27,644 nt of DNA, taken from NCBI GenBank assembly GCA_032988165.1, contig JANTQF010000421.1, positions 1 to 27,644 on the forward strand, given 5' to 3'. Source of the DNA: Emmonsiellopsis sp. PD_33 (lineage: Eukaryota > Ascomycota > Eurotiomycetes > Onygenales > Ajellomycetaceae). The notes below the pieces were generated by a model. The model did not search any database. It worked only from the letters and a program-made list of their open reading frames with translations, and was not told where the DNA came from. Every line of letters begins with the position of its first letter. Positions within the stretch are counted from its first letter, which is position 1. Positions 19,169 to 27,644 of this stretch are shown one piece after another. The translations under genes and the position numbers were made by a program.

Positions 19169-19786
19169 ATGAAAGGGGGGCTGGGGGGATAGTTTCGGAG
19201 GAGGGCATTCTGCTTTTTTGTCGCTCCTGAGTTGTTTTATTATTTAATTTGGGGGGTGGTTTCGCGGCTCCCTTTTTGGTTTTCTTTCTGTATTTTGGCC
19301 CGGTCAGGACATATTCTTATTAATGGCATTTTTTGGACGGCTGGTTGGGTTTTGGATATGCGAGATTGCAACGGAAACAAGGTCGCTTTTTTACATTTAT
19401 GAATGTGTCATTTCTTTTGCGTTTATTATGCTAATATACATGCTTTTTTTTCTTGGTTCATTAAATATTCATAAAATTGGGCTGGCTTTCCAAATCCCGA
19501 GCGGCCCTTTTGATGGCCGAGTATGGGGCTTTCGGCCATCAATCCCTGAGCATTTCGTCGTCATGAATCTGTGTGAACGGGATGGATCACTCGATTACTA
19601 CAGCACATGATGCTAGAGGTACTGCGTCCATCCAAGGTAACGGAAGACGGTCAGCCGGGTTTCTAGCCCATCAAATCCCAGCAGGCCGCCGAAACGTGTC
19701 GCCATGCAACCTCCCATAGACGCGCAGCAGTCACAAAGGGTGCTCCTTCGCGGTTATTCAAAAATCATAAGGCATCCTCCCTTCTC
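19169..19786. other. Convergent intergenic region with hairpin
   Basis: This is the shared 3' region of APQ12 and GPN3. It is T-rich at first and holds an 11-bp perfect inverted repeat (19510-19542). A 95-codon frame at 19323-19610 has an ATG but no recognisable content. Confidence 0.5.
19510..19542. repeat. Perfect 11-bp hairpin, 11-nt loop
   Basis: TTGATGGCCGA (19510-19520) is followed after 11 nt by its exact reverse complement TCGGCCATCAA (19532-19542). It lies between two converging genes and would fold in 3' UTR transcripts from either strand if they extend this far. Confidence 0.75.
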
Positions 19787-20671
19787 TCATTCAAAGTCCA
19801 CCTCCTGTTCATCGGCCGGCTCCCTCGGTTCCTGCGCCTCATGGAACTGGATCGCATCGTCAATATAACTCAAAACCGCACCGATGCTATCCTCATCCTG
19901 AACATCCAGTTTCAAAAACGACACCATGCTGAAATCGTCAATAAGCTGTCCCACGGCGCGGTTCAGGCGCTTAAATGACCCGCCGCTCAGCACCGCACTT
20001 GACGACGACGGATCCTCCGATGCGGCCGTTTCCTCCGTCTGATCCCCCTCTCCCTGTGTCTCTTCATCCAGCAGTTGAACATCCACAGCCGTGAAGCGCT
20101 TCAGCTCCCTCTTCCCAATCATCCCCTTGACCTGGTCCATCTTGCTCAGAATATTCACGTGCGGCATCTCCAACATGATCATCGCAGACATGGCGCTCAG
20201 CGCGCCGGCAAAGAACTTGGCCCGATCCACCACGAACGTGCTCTCGAGCAAATACGCCGCACAGAGCGAGATATTCAACGGCCCCGCGTGCGACAAATGT
20301 TGCACTAACGACGGCAGCAGCGGGACATGTGTATATAGCTCAATCTGACCCGGCATGTCGAAGATGATCAGATACTCGTCGCTGAGGGGGTCGAGCGCCT
20401 GGGTGAGAAAATCGAGGTTCTGCAGGAGGAATTCGAAACAGTACATCAGGCCGCCGTTGGGGCCTAGGCCTAGCTCTTCCATCACATCTTCGAGCGTGAT
20501 CAGTTCGCGGATGTCGAGGTCGGGTTCGAAGGTGAAGGTTTCGGCGGCCGGGTCGAGGTTGACGTAGAAGCAGCTGCGGCGGTTGTTTTGGAGGTGTTGG
20601 ATTAGGGAGGAGCAGAAGGTGGTTTTGCCAGCGCCGGCTGGGCCCATGACGAGGACGCCGAATTTTGACAT
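19787..20671 (-). CDS. GPN3: GPN-loop GTPase 3
   Basis: A single exon of 294 aa beginning MSKFGVLVMGPAGAGKTTF. It has the P-loop GPAGAGKT (10-17), DPAAE (40-44), the defining GPN insert (LGPNGG, 69-74), G3-like DMPGQIE (105-111) and SKMD (176-179). GPN GTPases dimerise; GPN3 and its partners assemble and import RNA polymerase II (and III) into the nucleus. An acidic Ser-rich loop (about 207-228) and an acidic tail (EPREPADEQEVDFE) are seen. The start codon is preceded on the coding strand by a 15-nt C run and ACC. It is transcribed divergently from the SAM synthetase gene, 481 bp away. Length is typical of fungal orthologues. Confidence 0.95.
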   Translation of the reverse strand: MSKFGVLVMGPAGAGKTTFCSSLIQHLQNNRRSCFYVNLDPAAETFTFEPDLDIRELITLEDVMEELGLGPNGGLMYCFEFLLQNLDFLTQALDPLSDEYLIIFDMPGQIELYTHVPLLPSLVQHLSHAGPLNISLCAAYLLESTFVVDRAKFFAGALSAMSAMIMLEMPHVNILSKMDQVKGMIGKRELKRFTAVDVQLLDEETQGEGDQTEETAASEDPSSSSAVLSGGSFKRLNRAVGQLIDDFSMVSFLKLDVQDEDSIGAVLSYIDDAIQFHEAQEPREPADEQEVDFE

Positions 20672-21152
20672 GGTGGGGGGGGGGGGGGGTAGATGGGCGG
20701 AGAGGTGGATGAGGGGTCCACGGGCGGGTACGGGATGGGTATTTTGGCGAAGGGGCTAGATATCCAGACTTGCAGAGGGTATCATAATGCTGCACAGGCG
20801 TGGAGAATGCTGTCCCATATCATGTCTATCATGTCTGAGTCCAAGCCGTCAGTTTTGATATCTGCGTCCACCGCCCATTCTGCCGCCGCTCACCGCCCAC
20901 CGCTCTGGGCGATGGCGCCATTCTGCCGGCCAGGCCCAAAGCGGCCTAGCGCGCCCCTGTCGGCGGTGTTTTTCCGGCTCCCCGCCGCTTTCTGGGCCAA
21001 ATGCCAAAATTCCCAACTTTTGGATTTTCTCCTCCTCGTCCTCTTCGCATCCTCTCCGCTCGCTGCGTCGTTGTGTCTCTGTCTCCCGTCTCTGTATCCA
21101 TTATCTCCTCTCACCCCGCCCTCCTATCCCTCACCCTTCCCTACCACCCACA
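20672..21152. promoter_or_regulatory. Divergent promoter region GPN3 / SAM synthetase
   Basis: This 481-bp region lies between the two divergent start codons. A G15 run (20675-20689) abuts the GPN3 start. GC-rich GGCCC/GGCGC blocks occupy the centre (about 20900-21000), and a C/T-rich tract (21025-21150) precedes the SAM synthetase ATG, as is usual for highly expressed fungal genes. No individual factor site stands out. Confidence 0.55.
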
Positions 21153-22524
21153 ATGGGCAGCATTCAGAACGGCTTCCCCAAGGGGACCTTCCTCTTCACC
21201 TCCGAGTCCGTTGGAGAGGGGCACCCCGACAAGATTGCGTGAGTATCCCCCCTGGCCATCAGGAGATAGATACCCTTCATTGTATGTGCGTGTGCTGACT
21301 GCCGTCTAGTGATCAAGTCTCGGATGCCGTCCTCGATGCCTGTCTCGCTGAGGACCCTCTGTCCAAGGTAAATCTACCCCTCCAACGCTAAGGACCCCGG
21401 TGGAACTTTCGGTGGATTTTGCTAACAACCCCAATTAGGTTGCTTGTGAAACTGCTACCAAGACTGGTAAGCTCCGGTGATGCATCTACTTTTTAGCTGT
21501 CCTACGTTGACACTCTGATCTAGGTATGATCATGGTTTTCGGCGAAATCACCACCAAGGCCCGCCTCGACTACCAGAAGATCATCCGAGGCGCCATCAAG
21601 GATATCGGTTATGACGACTCTTCCAAGGGCTTCGACTACAAGACCTGCAACGTCCTCGTTGCCATCGAGCAACAATCCCCAGATATCGCCCAGGGCCTCC
21701 ACTACGAGGAAGCCCTCGAGAAGCTCGGTGCCGGTGATCAGGGTATCATGTTCGGATATGCCACCGACGAAACCCCCGAGCTCCTCCCCCTATCTCTTCT
21801 GCTCGCCCACAAGCTCAACAGCGCCATGAAGGAGGCCCGCAACAATGGATCCCTCCCATGGCTCCGACCTGACTCCAAGACCCAAGTCACTGTTGAGTAT
21901 GCCCACGACAACGGTGGAGTCAAGCCCCTCCGCGTCGACACTGTCGTCGTCTCTGCCCAGCACGCTGAATCCATCACCACTGAGGAACTGCGAAAGGAGA
22001 TCCTCGAGAAGATCATTAAGAAGGTCATCCCCTCCAACCTCCTCGACGACCGCACTATCTACCACATCCAGCCCTCCGGTTACTGGGTCATCGGTGGTCC
22101 CCAGGGTGACGCCGGTCTCACTGGCCGGAAGATCATCGTCGACACCTACGGTGGCTGGGGTGCCCACGGTGGTGGTGCTTTCTCCGGAAAGGACTACTCC
22201 AAGGTCGATCGTTCCGCTGCCTACGTTGCCCGATGGATCGCCAAGTCCCTCGTCAACGCCGGCCTTGCTCGCCGTGCCCTCGTCCAGCTCTCATACGCCA
22301 TTGGTGTTGCTGAGCCCCTCTCGATCTTCGTTGAATCATACGGCACCTCGTCCAAGTCTTCCGACGAGTTGGTGCAGATCATCCGCAACAACTTCGATCT
22401 CCGCCCCGGTGTGATCGTCACGGAGCTCGACCTGGCCAAGCCCATCTACTTCAAGACCGCCAAGAACGGTCACTTCACCGACCAGAGCTTCGCCTGGGAG
22501 AAGCCCAAGACTCTCAAATTTTAG
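21153..22524 (+). CDS. S-adenosylmethionine synthetase (methionine adenosyltransferase)
   Basis: Model: join(21153..21238, 21310..21367, 21439..21466, 21524..22524), 390 aa. The enzyme makes S-adenosylmethionine from methionine and ATP in the cytosol, feeding methylation and polyamine synthesis. The sequence shows GEGHPDKIADQVSDA (ATP/Mg site), GAGDQGIMFGYATDE (the methionine/ATP loop), the glycine-rich GGGAFSGKD loop with KVDRSAAY, and the ending AWEKPKTLKF. Length matches the family. The three introns (71, 71 and 57 bp) have donors GTGAGT, GTAAAT and GTAAGC and cluster in the 5' third, a common arrangement in Eurotiomycetes. The coding region is strongly biased to C-ending codons (AAG, CTC, ATC), consistent with high expression. 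Confidence 0.97.
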
Positions 22525-23454
22525 ATGATCCCCTCTCCGTTCTTCAACGGGACGGTGTCTCACGACTGTGACGATTTTGCTTTGTTTTCAACAACTCAAA
22601 GCACCCCTATAGACTACTAAACAAAAAAGGGTTTCCTAATGTGCTTAATTTCCTTTTTTCCCTCCATTTTATTGCATTTAGGGCCTCCTCAACAAAAGGC
22701 TCTTTGAACAATTCAACATATGATACCAATTTTCTTATGGATTTTTTACTTTCTAAAACAGGCTGGGCGTTTGCGGAGCAAAAGTTTTCAACATCTTTTT
22801 CTCCATCGGGCAAAGATAGTAGAGTGTTGCATTTTTGTTTACCTGATTTTTGTTCTAAATGTTCTACTTATTTTCTTTTGTCCGGGTGGAATGAAAGGGC
22901 TAAGGCCCGGCCTTTGAGAGCGCGCGGCTCCCTGGGATCGAGGGCAATCTCGGTTTGGCACGAATAGTTTCTGGATGGGAAACGGGCCTGTATATGTGGT
23001 AGGACTTGACGCCGGCTCCAACGTGTTCGTCATTAGATAATGTCGGTTACGAAGAAGCGGTGGATGCAATATATACCCCTCCCATATAATAATGATACGG
23101 AGTCACCAGACTAATAATGTGTTTATTATCATCCAATTGTGCCCTTGTTCAGTAAATTCATCCATCTAAAGGTTGCCCAGCCGATGCAGTGGTGTCACGT
23201 GACCGCGTCTGAATACGAAATACGAACCGATATTACCACGCGACGTGTCTGGGCTGAGGTTGGAACCTTTCAACTTCACTCCGACGTCGAGTTGGTATAT
23301 TTACCTCCCACGATTATTCTACCACCCTGATTCCGCCTCAATTATATCCTTTTACCGCTCTATTTTTTTTTAAAAAAAATATCCCCCGTTAGCGAAAATT
23401 GCTAGGCCTTGTATACATTATGCGCCCTGCGACGCGTTTAAATTGAATGAATGA
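22525..23454. other. Intergenic between SAM synthetase and SLD3
   Basis: The first 350 bp are T-rich 3' flank of the SAM synthetase gene. The rest is the SLD3 upstream region, including an A/T homopolymer junction (T9 A8, about 23364-23380) and an ACGCGT element just before the start. No gene is seen. Confidence 0.5.
23432..23437. promoter_or_regulatory. MluI cell-cycle box (ACGCGT) before SLD3
   Basis: ACGCGT is the core site of MBF-type G1/S transcription factors in yeasts, which control replication genes. It lies 18 bp before the SLD3 ATG, closer than usual, so it may sit in the leader. A related CACGCGACG occurs near 23237. The function is inferred from the gene's role. Confidence 0.3.
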
Positions 23455-26400
23455 ATGGCATCCCGCTCCCGCCCTGCCGCACTTGAACCGGCATCTTCGA
23501 CTATTCTGAACTCGTTGCAGGGCTCTCCTCCGCCGCTGAAACGGAGGAAAACGTCCCATGATGGCGAGGCGAAGGGTAATGATACTGCTAGTGGCGCGTT
23601 TACTATAAAGGTAAGATATTCCCCCCCCCCCCCCCCCCGCGCAACAAAAGATAAAATACGACTTAAACCCCATTCACGCTTTTACCCAAATATCTTTGAA
23701 AACAGCTCAACTAACAAAAATTCTTATTTATATCTTTCCAGCCCCACGGTTCCTCCCAACCAGACGACCACCTCACACTCCTCCCAATCGCCCTCCTGCC
23801 CCGATCCCGACTCCCCCTCTCCTGGCTCGATCCGTGCCCTAGCTCCTCAAGACGCATACAATCCGGCAGGTTGTTCATTGCCAATATCCCATCTCTCGAA
23901 CGAGACCTGCAACGCAGGCGTGAGCCGGTCGTTTTAGCCACGCGGCTTGCGGGTGGTAGCGGTAGTGGGGGTCGTCAGGGTGGCGATGGGGTTGATGAGG
24001 AATTCTACGTTGTGGAGAGGGTGAAAAGGGGAATATATGCTATCTGTGCGTTGGGGAATTGGGTGGAGGAGGGGGATCTATTGGTTGCGGCTAAGGGGTG
24101 GCGGAGGGGTGCGGAGGTGAGGGATTTTAGGGTGACAGAGGAGGTTTCGTGCCCTGGAGGGGATGATAAGGGTGGTTGGTTGGACAGGGCCAAAGTGGCT
24201 GATCCGCTCGATTTCGCGTTTGCGGGCAAGGGGAAATTGCCGAATGTTCGACTTGTGTTTGGTCCTAGGCTTCGTCAGAATGGGCAGCAGGTGGTTGTTC
24301 CAGGGCTGAGTCCTGAGACGAGCGATATGAGTTCGGTTTCTGAGGTGCATGGGGGTGAGACTGAGCTTAGTGGCTTGAAGGGGTTGGAATCTGGGATGCA
24401 GGACAGTTTTCAATCGACCAACTTGTCATTTGCGGGCAATGGCCAGCTCAACACACAAACAACCATGGCGCCTGATGTTAGCTTTGGTACGTTTGAATAT
24501 ACTGAGACAAGGGCGACGCAGTCTTCCCAGGAGCTTCTAAACTCTTTGAGGACTCAGTATCTCGAGGCGTTGTATATTTCCAAGGTATGTGTTTCGCAAT
24601 CTATCTTCCAAATGCCCGGCTTCTCCTCACACCCCGCAGACTTCGGTGGCATACTTTGCCAAGGGCCCTCTTTCTCGAACCCGCGCTGCTTTTCAATCCG
24701 TCGACGAGCAATCTTCTCTACACCTATCAGACCTAAGCAGCTTTTATCGGGAATGCATCCTTCCCGTGAAAAAGATGGATGTCAAGTATAAAGACTCCGT
24801 CCCGGAAGCCATACAGAATGCACCTGTTGGAATGTCAGATGATGAGGTCCATGCCAACCCAGGAAAATCGAAGAAACGAAAGCCCAAAAAGCCGAAACTT
24901 GGCAGAAATGGGTTATATCCTGACGAGGATGCATTGATTACCAAGTGGTGGAGGAATCGAAGCCTCTCGGAAGCGTCTGTTCCCGGGGAGTCTTCGAGAC
25001 AGGATGAAATAAGACGACTTGTGTCAGATTTACGGCTTCGAGAAACGCAACTGCAACTTCTCCTGATACTCGAAACCATTTCGCTGGAAGCTTCATCCCG
25101 TAGAGCGTCTAGAGGGTTATCTTCAGCAGAAAATCAGGCTGGTCAGACACCGAAAAATTCCAAGGAGAAGAAGCCCCAAGACCTCAATGTCCTTCTTGAG
25201 TTACTTGTCGACAGACTGTGCATTTGGCACGCCGTGAGCTTTGGCGATATTCTACATACCGCCCCAGCCAGTGGTAATGGAAAGAATGAGTCCTCCGGAA
25301 AGCCGGGCGAGAATGATAAACTCCGCGACTTTTGCACAGAAGTAATCATCCCGTTCTATGCTCGCCGTCTCCCGGATCAGTGTAAGACCATTAGCCGGAA
25401 ATTAGGCGGGCCAGTTGCGATTTCTCCGTCTCGCCCTGCTATTTCTCGGTCGAAGACCGGCCCAGTAGCCCAACCGGGCGCAGCAATCAAGAGATCTCAT
25501 CCCCAAAAGCCACAACGCACCCTACAACGTGTCTTGACCGATGAAAAGATGGCCTCCTCAAGAAGCAGGGCGCCTTCGCTTTCGCGTTCCATCACTGCTC
25601 CAAGCATACCAGGGCTGAAACGTGAGGCCAGTGAACCGGCCTTGTTATCATTAATAGCAGGCGCACGTGGCGGTATCCAGAAGCCTAAACGTGTTGATAA
25701 TCGAGAAGTTGATCTGAATGCAGTTGCTAAACAGCATGAGACAAAGTTGAAGAAAATGAACGCGCTCCTCGAGCAGAAGAAAGAGCTTGATGCTGCCATC
25801 AATGCTCTGAGAAAACCGAATCGAGAACTGGCTACGAAAGAAGTTGCGGAGTCGGTGGATAAGAGGGTGTCCACTAGTGGTAGTGCGAGGAAGGCGAAAT
25901 ACCCCGTGCGTAATCCCTTCGCTCAGGGGGTACAGGTTATAGCGACGCCTAAGGGATTGAGGAAAAAGGACTGTGGGGGCATCAACATGGCACGTCTTCG
26001 TCGAGAATTGGCTGCGTCGCATGATGAACCCGCTTCTTCGCCTATTTCTAATAGCGATATCCAACTTGTTCCGTCCTCATCGACTCGCCCAAGTCATCCT
26101 ATCTCCAGACAGCCTTCTGGTTCTCAACGTGCTACTCATAGTTCCGTTCACGAGACGCCCACCAGGGGCCCTTCGCGATTGATTCATCGGTCGAATGGCA
26201 CGAGTGATAATGAGAGTGGCCTCACTCCAGTCCCGAAAGAGTCAAAGGGCAGCAACTTATTCAAGATCCCCAAGGTCCCGAATACGATCCGGAAATTCAC
26301 CCAAGCAGAGGCATCACCCACCGCATTGCGGAAAACAAGATCATATCCGAATCTTACCCATAACGGCGGGAACTATAACAACGATACCCCCAACATCATT

Positions 26401-26790
26401 ATTCACGACAATAATAACACCACCTCAGCCCCTTCAATACAAGAAACCCCTCCCCGCCCTAAACCCGCCCTCCTCGTCTCTCCACAACAACAAAACACAA
26501 CAGCCCCCTTCGCCCGACAAGGGCATCAACAACCCTCCAAGCCAATAATATTCACCACACCGATAAAAAACACCACCCCTACCGGATCCAGACACACAAC
26601 CACCACACACAACTCCACCCCAAACCCGGAGATGACCGCCGTAGGCGCCACGCCGGAAAAATCCATATATGATCAACTAGGCTGGAATGACGATGACTAT
26701 GATGATAACGACGACGTTGATGATGAACTTGACATTGTAATGATGAAGGGGCGGAGTATGGTGGAGGAGATTTTTAGTACGCCCCGTTAG
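23455..26790 (+). CDS. SLD3: DNA replication initiation factor Sld3
   Basis: Model: join(23455..23610, 23742..24584, 24640..26790), 1049 aa. Sld3 (Treslin in animals) recruits Cdc45 to the loaded MCM helicase and, once phosphorylated by CDK, bridges to Dpb11 to fire origins. The family core starts around residues 414-475 with KPKLGRNGLYPDEDALITKW and the helix RLRETQLQLLLILETISLEA, and continues through FCTEVIIPFYARRLPDQCK. Basic/serine-rich regions with SP/TP sites (SPSRPAISRSKTG, HETPTRGPSR, TPVPKESKG) fit CDK control. The C-terminus is Asn/Thr/Pro low complexity followed by an acidic patch (DDDYDDNDDVDDELD) and the ending STPR. Intron 1 contains an 18-nt C run. Three overlapping ATGs precede or form the start; 23455 is the one in frame. 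Confidence 0.85.
23611..23741 (+). other. SLD3 intron 1 with C18 tract
   Basis: Donor GTAAGA, branch-like CTAAC (23710-23714) and acceptor TTCCAG, 131 bp. A run of 18 C (23621-23638) starts 10 nt after the donor. Splicing joins FTIK to PHGSSQPDDHL in frame. Confidence 0.82.
24585..24639 (+). other. SLD3 intron 2
   Basis: Donor GTATGT, acceptor CCGCAG, 55 bp. It joins YLEALYISK to TSVAYFAKGPLSR. Confidence 0.87.
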
Positions 26791-27515
26791 CTATACATGT
26801 ATGGGGTGATCCTTTCTTTTTGGAGCTTAGGAGGGGGGGGGTGGATATGGCATGAATATGGAGTTTTCCTTCTCTTCTTTTCTTCATATGTTCGATTGGG
26901 AGTTTATTTTTGATGGGCTGCTCGTTTCATGTGCGTCCCTCGTTCTTTTTGGACTGGTGGATGATGAGGGGCTAGATTATAGATAGACGGATGTTGAGAT
27001 TGTCCGGGTAGAATATATATATGTTCGAGGAAGTCTAAGGTGTCCTCCCTGTCTCTATGGTTGCTCTTTCGTCGCTTTTAGCAAGAATGTCAGAAGGTTT
27101 CACTCTCTGGTTAGTTACTACTTCTCGCTGCTTATATATATATTTGGAATGGATGTTCATGTGGATCGGGTAAGTTACGACGGGCTGGGATAACTAGCGC
27201 ATTGGATATACATAGCTACAAAGCCATAACTACCGCAGAATTAAACAGTCGATAGAAACGATGAAATCGGCTGCTTATAGTTAACTACATACATCAAGCG
27301 TATCCACCAACTCGATTGACGAGGCGATGTTGCCGTGTTGATTGCCATGTCCATTTTAAAGTTCGCGCTAAAATAAGCTTATTTCGTCAGCCGTCAACAC
27401 CAAGCTTTATCAACATCCCCTGTGTGTGTCTGGCTGTTGTCCGCAATTTAGAGCACTGTTAACAACAGAAGGAATAAAAAGGGCCAGCAGGTCAGGGAGA
27501 GCCTAAGAAACAACC
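26791..27515. other. Intergenic, no gene seen
   Basis: The 3' flank of SLD3, with a poly-G run near 26831-26840, several TATATATA stretches and no open frame of note. The last 100 bp lie downstream of the minus-strand 5S rRNA gene. Confidence 0.55.
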
Positions 27516-27528
27516 AAAAAAAAAAAAA
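27516..27528 (-). terminator. RNA polymerase III terminator of 5S rRNA
   Basis: On the minus strand a T13 run follows directly after the 5S rRNA 3' end, a strong Pol III stop. Confidence 0.9.
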
Positions 27529-27644
27529 CATACGACAGCCGGGATTCGCTGGTGGTCACCCACCCAACTACTAGCCGGCCGGCGAGTGGCTTAAGTACGG
27601 CTGAGCGGACGGGAAGCCCTGTTTTCCACTCCCTATGGTCGTAT
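27529..27644 (-). rRNA. 5S rRNA (5' end cut by window edge)
   Basis: The reverse complement is a eukaryotic 5S rRNA. It contains CCCGTCCGCTCAGCCGTACT, the internal promoter stretch TAGTAGTTGGGTGGGTGACC, and helix I formed by ATACGAC and GTCGTAT at the two ends. Only about two bases of the 5' end fall outside the window. It stands alone next to a protein-coding gene, matching the dispersed 5S arrangement of filamentous ascomycetes. Confidence 0.96.

Noticed and set aside
20340..20795. 151-codon minus frame overlapping GPN3
   Set aside because: A shifted-frame shadow of the well-supported GPN3 gene, very Pro/Arg-rich.
21738..22563. Several open frames antisense or shifted within SAM synthetase
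   Set aside because: They result from the strong C-ending codon bias of the real gene.
22607..22967. Frames just after the SAM synthetase stop
   Set aside because: T-rich 3' flank, short, no homology recognised.
4882..23103. Recurring TACGGAG(T) word at 4882, 7884, 8242, 13445 and 23096
   Set aside because: About three to four copies of a given 7-mer are expected by chance on two strands of this length, and two of the five are the element arms. No further shared sequence.

Overview
This window is nuclear DNA from a filamentous ascomycete. The genes have short introns (about 55-130 bp) with GTATGT/GTAAGT-type donors and CTAAC-type branch sites, a single 5S rRNA gene stands apart from rDNA, and the proteins look like Eurotiomycetes (possibly Onygenales; lineage is inference). 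Eight protein-coding genes can be modelled, seven with recognisable family features, plus one doubtful gene relic, one tRNA, a 28S rRNA fragment and a 5S rRNA gene.

Layout. Positions 1-187 are an antisense piece of the 3' part of 28S rRNA that runs directly into a V-ATPase subunit H gene (188-1725, +) lacking its first few codons. A convergent F-box gene follows (3791-2637, -). Positions 3.8-9.0 kb form a gene-poor accessory stretch with strand-asymmetric A/G-rich tracts, a decayed minus-strand gene candidate carrying a 91-bp tandem duplication, a small TA-flanked inverted-repeat element inserted in one copy of that duplication, a hairpin-bearing degenerate minisatellite (7152-7525) and a second, 365-bp, TA-flanked inverted-repeat element. 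Next is a four-exon coiled-coil gene (9077-12105, +), with a third inverted-repeat element just downstream that has perfect 34-bp termini. A serine tRNA with an intron lies at 13798-13905 (-). A six-exon ferric reductase gene (14730-17503, +) has a full match to the fungal Sre1/SreA iron-repressor site about 470 bp upstream. APQ12 (18572-19168, +) and GPN3 (20671-19787, -) converge; GPN3 and S-adenosylmethionine synthetase (21153-22524, +) diverge from a 0.5-kb shared promoter region. The replication initiation factor SLD3 (23455-26790, +) and a 5S rRNA gene cut by the window edge (27529-27644, -) complete it.

The genes are mostly unrelated housekeeping functions: vacuolar acidification, nuclear envelope/pore biogenesis, RNA polymerase assembly, methyl-donor synthesis and replication origin firing, plus one iron-acquisition enzyme. 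I see no biosynthetic cluster, CRISPR array or clearly new multi-gene system. The most unusual material is the 3.8-9 kb stretch: three non-autonomous TA-target elements in the window share a subterminal motif, and one sits in a duplicated segment whose sister copy preserves the empty site. The rRNA/V-ATPase junction at the left end is the other feature that most needs an explanation.
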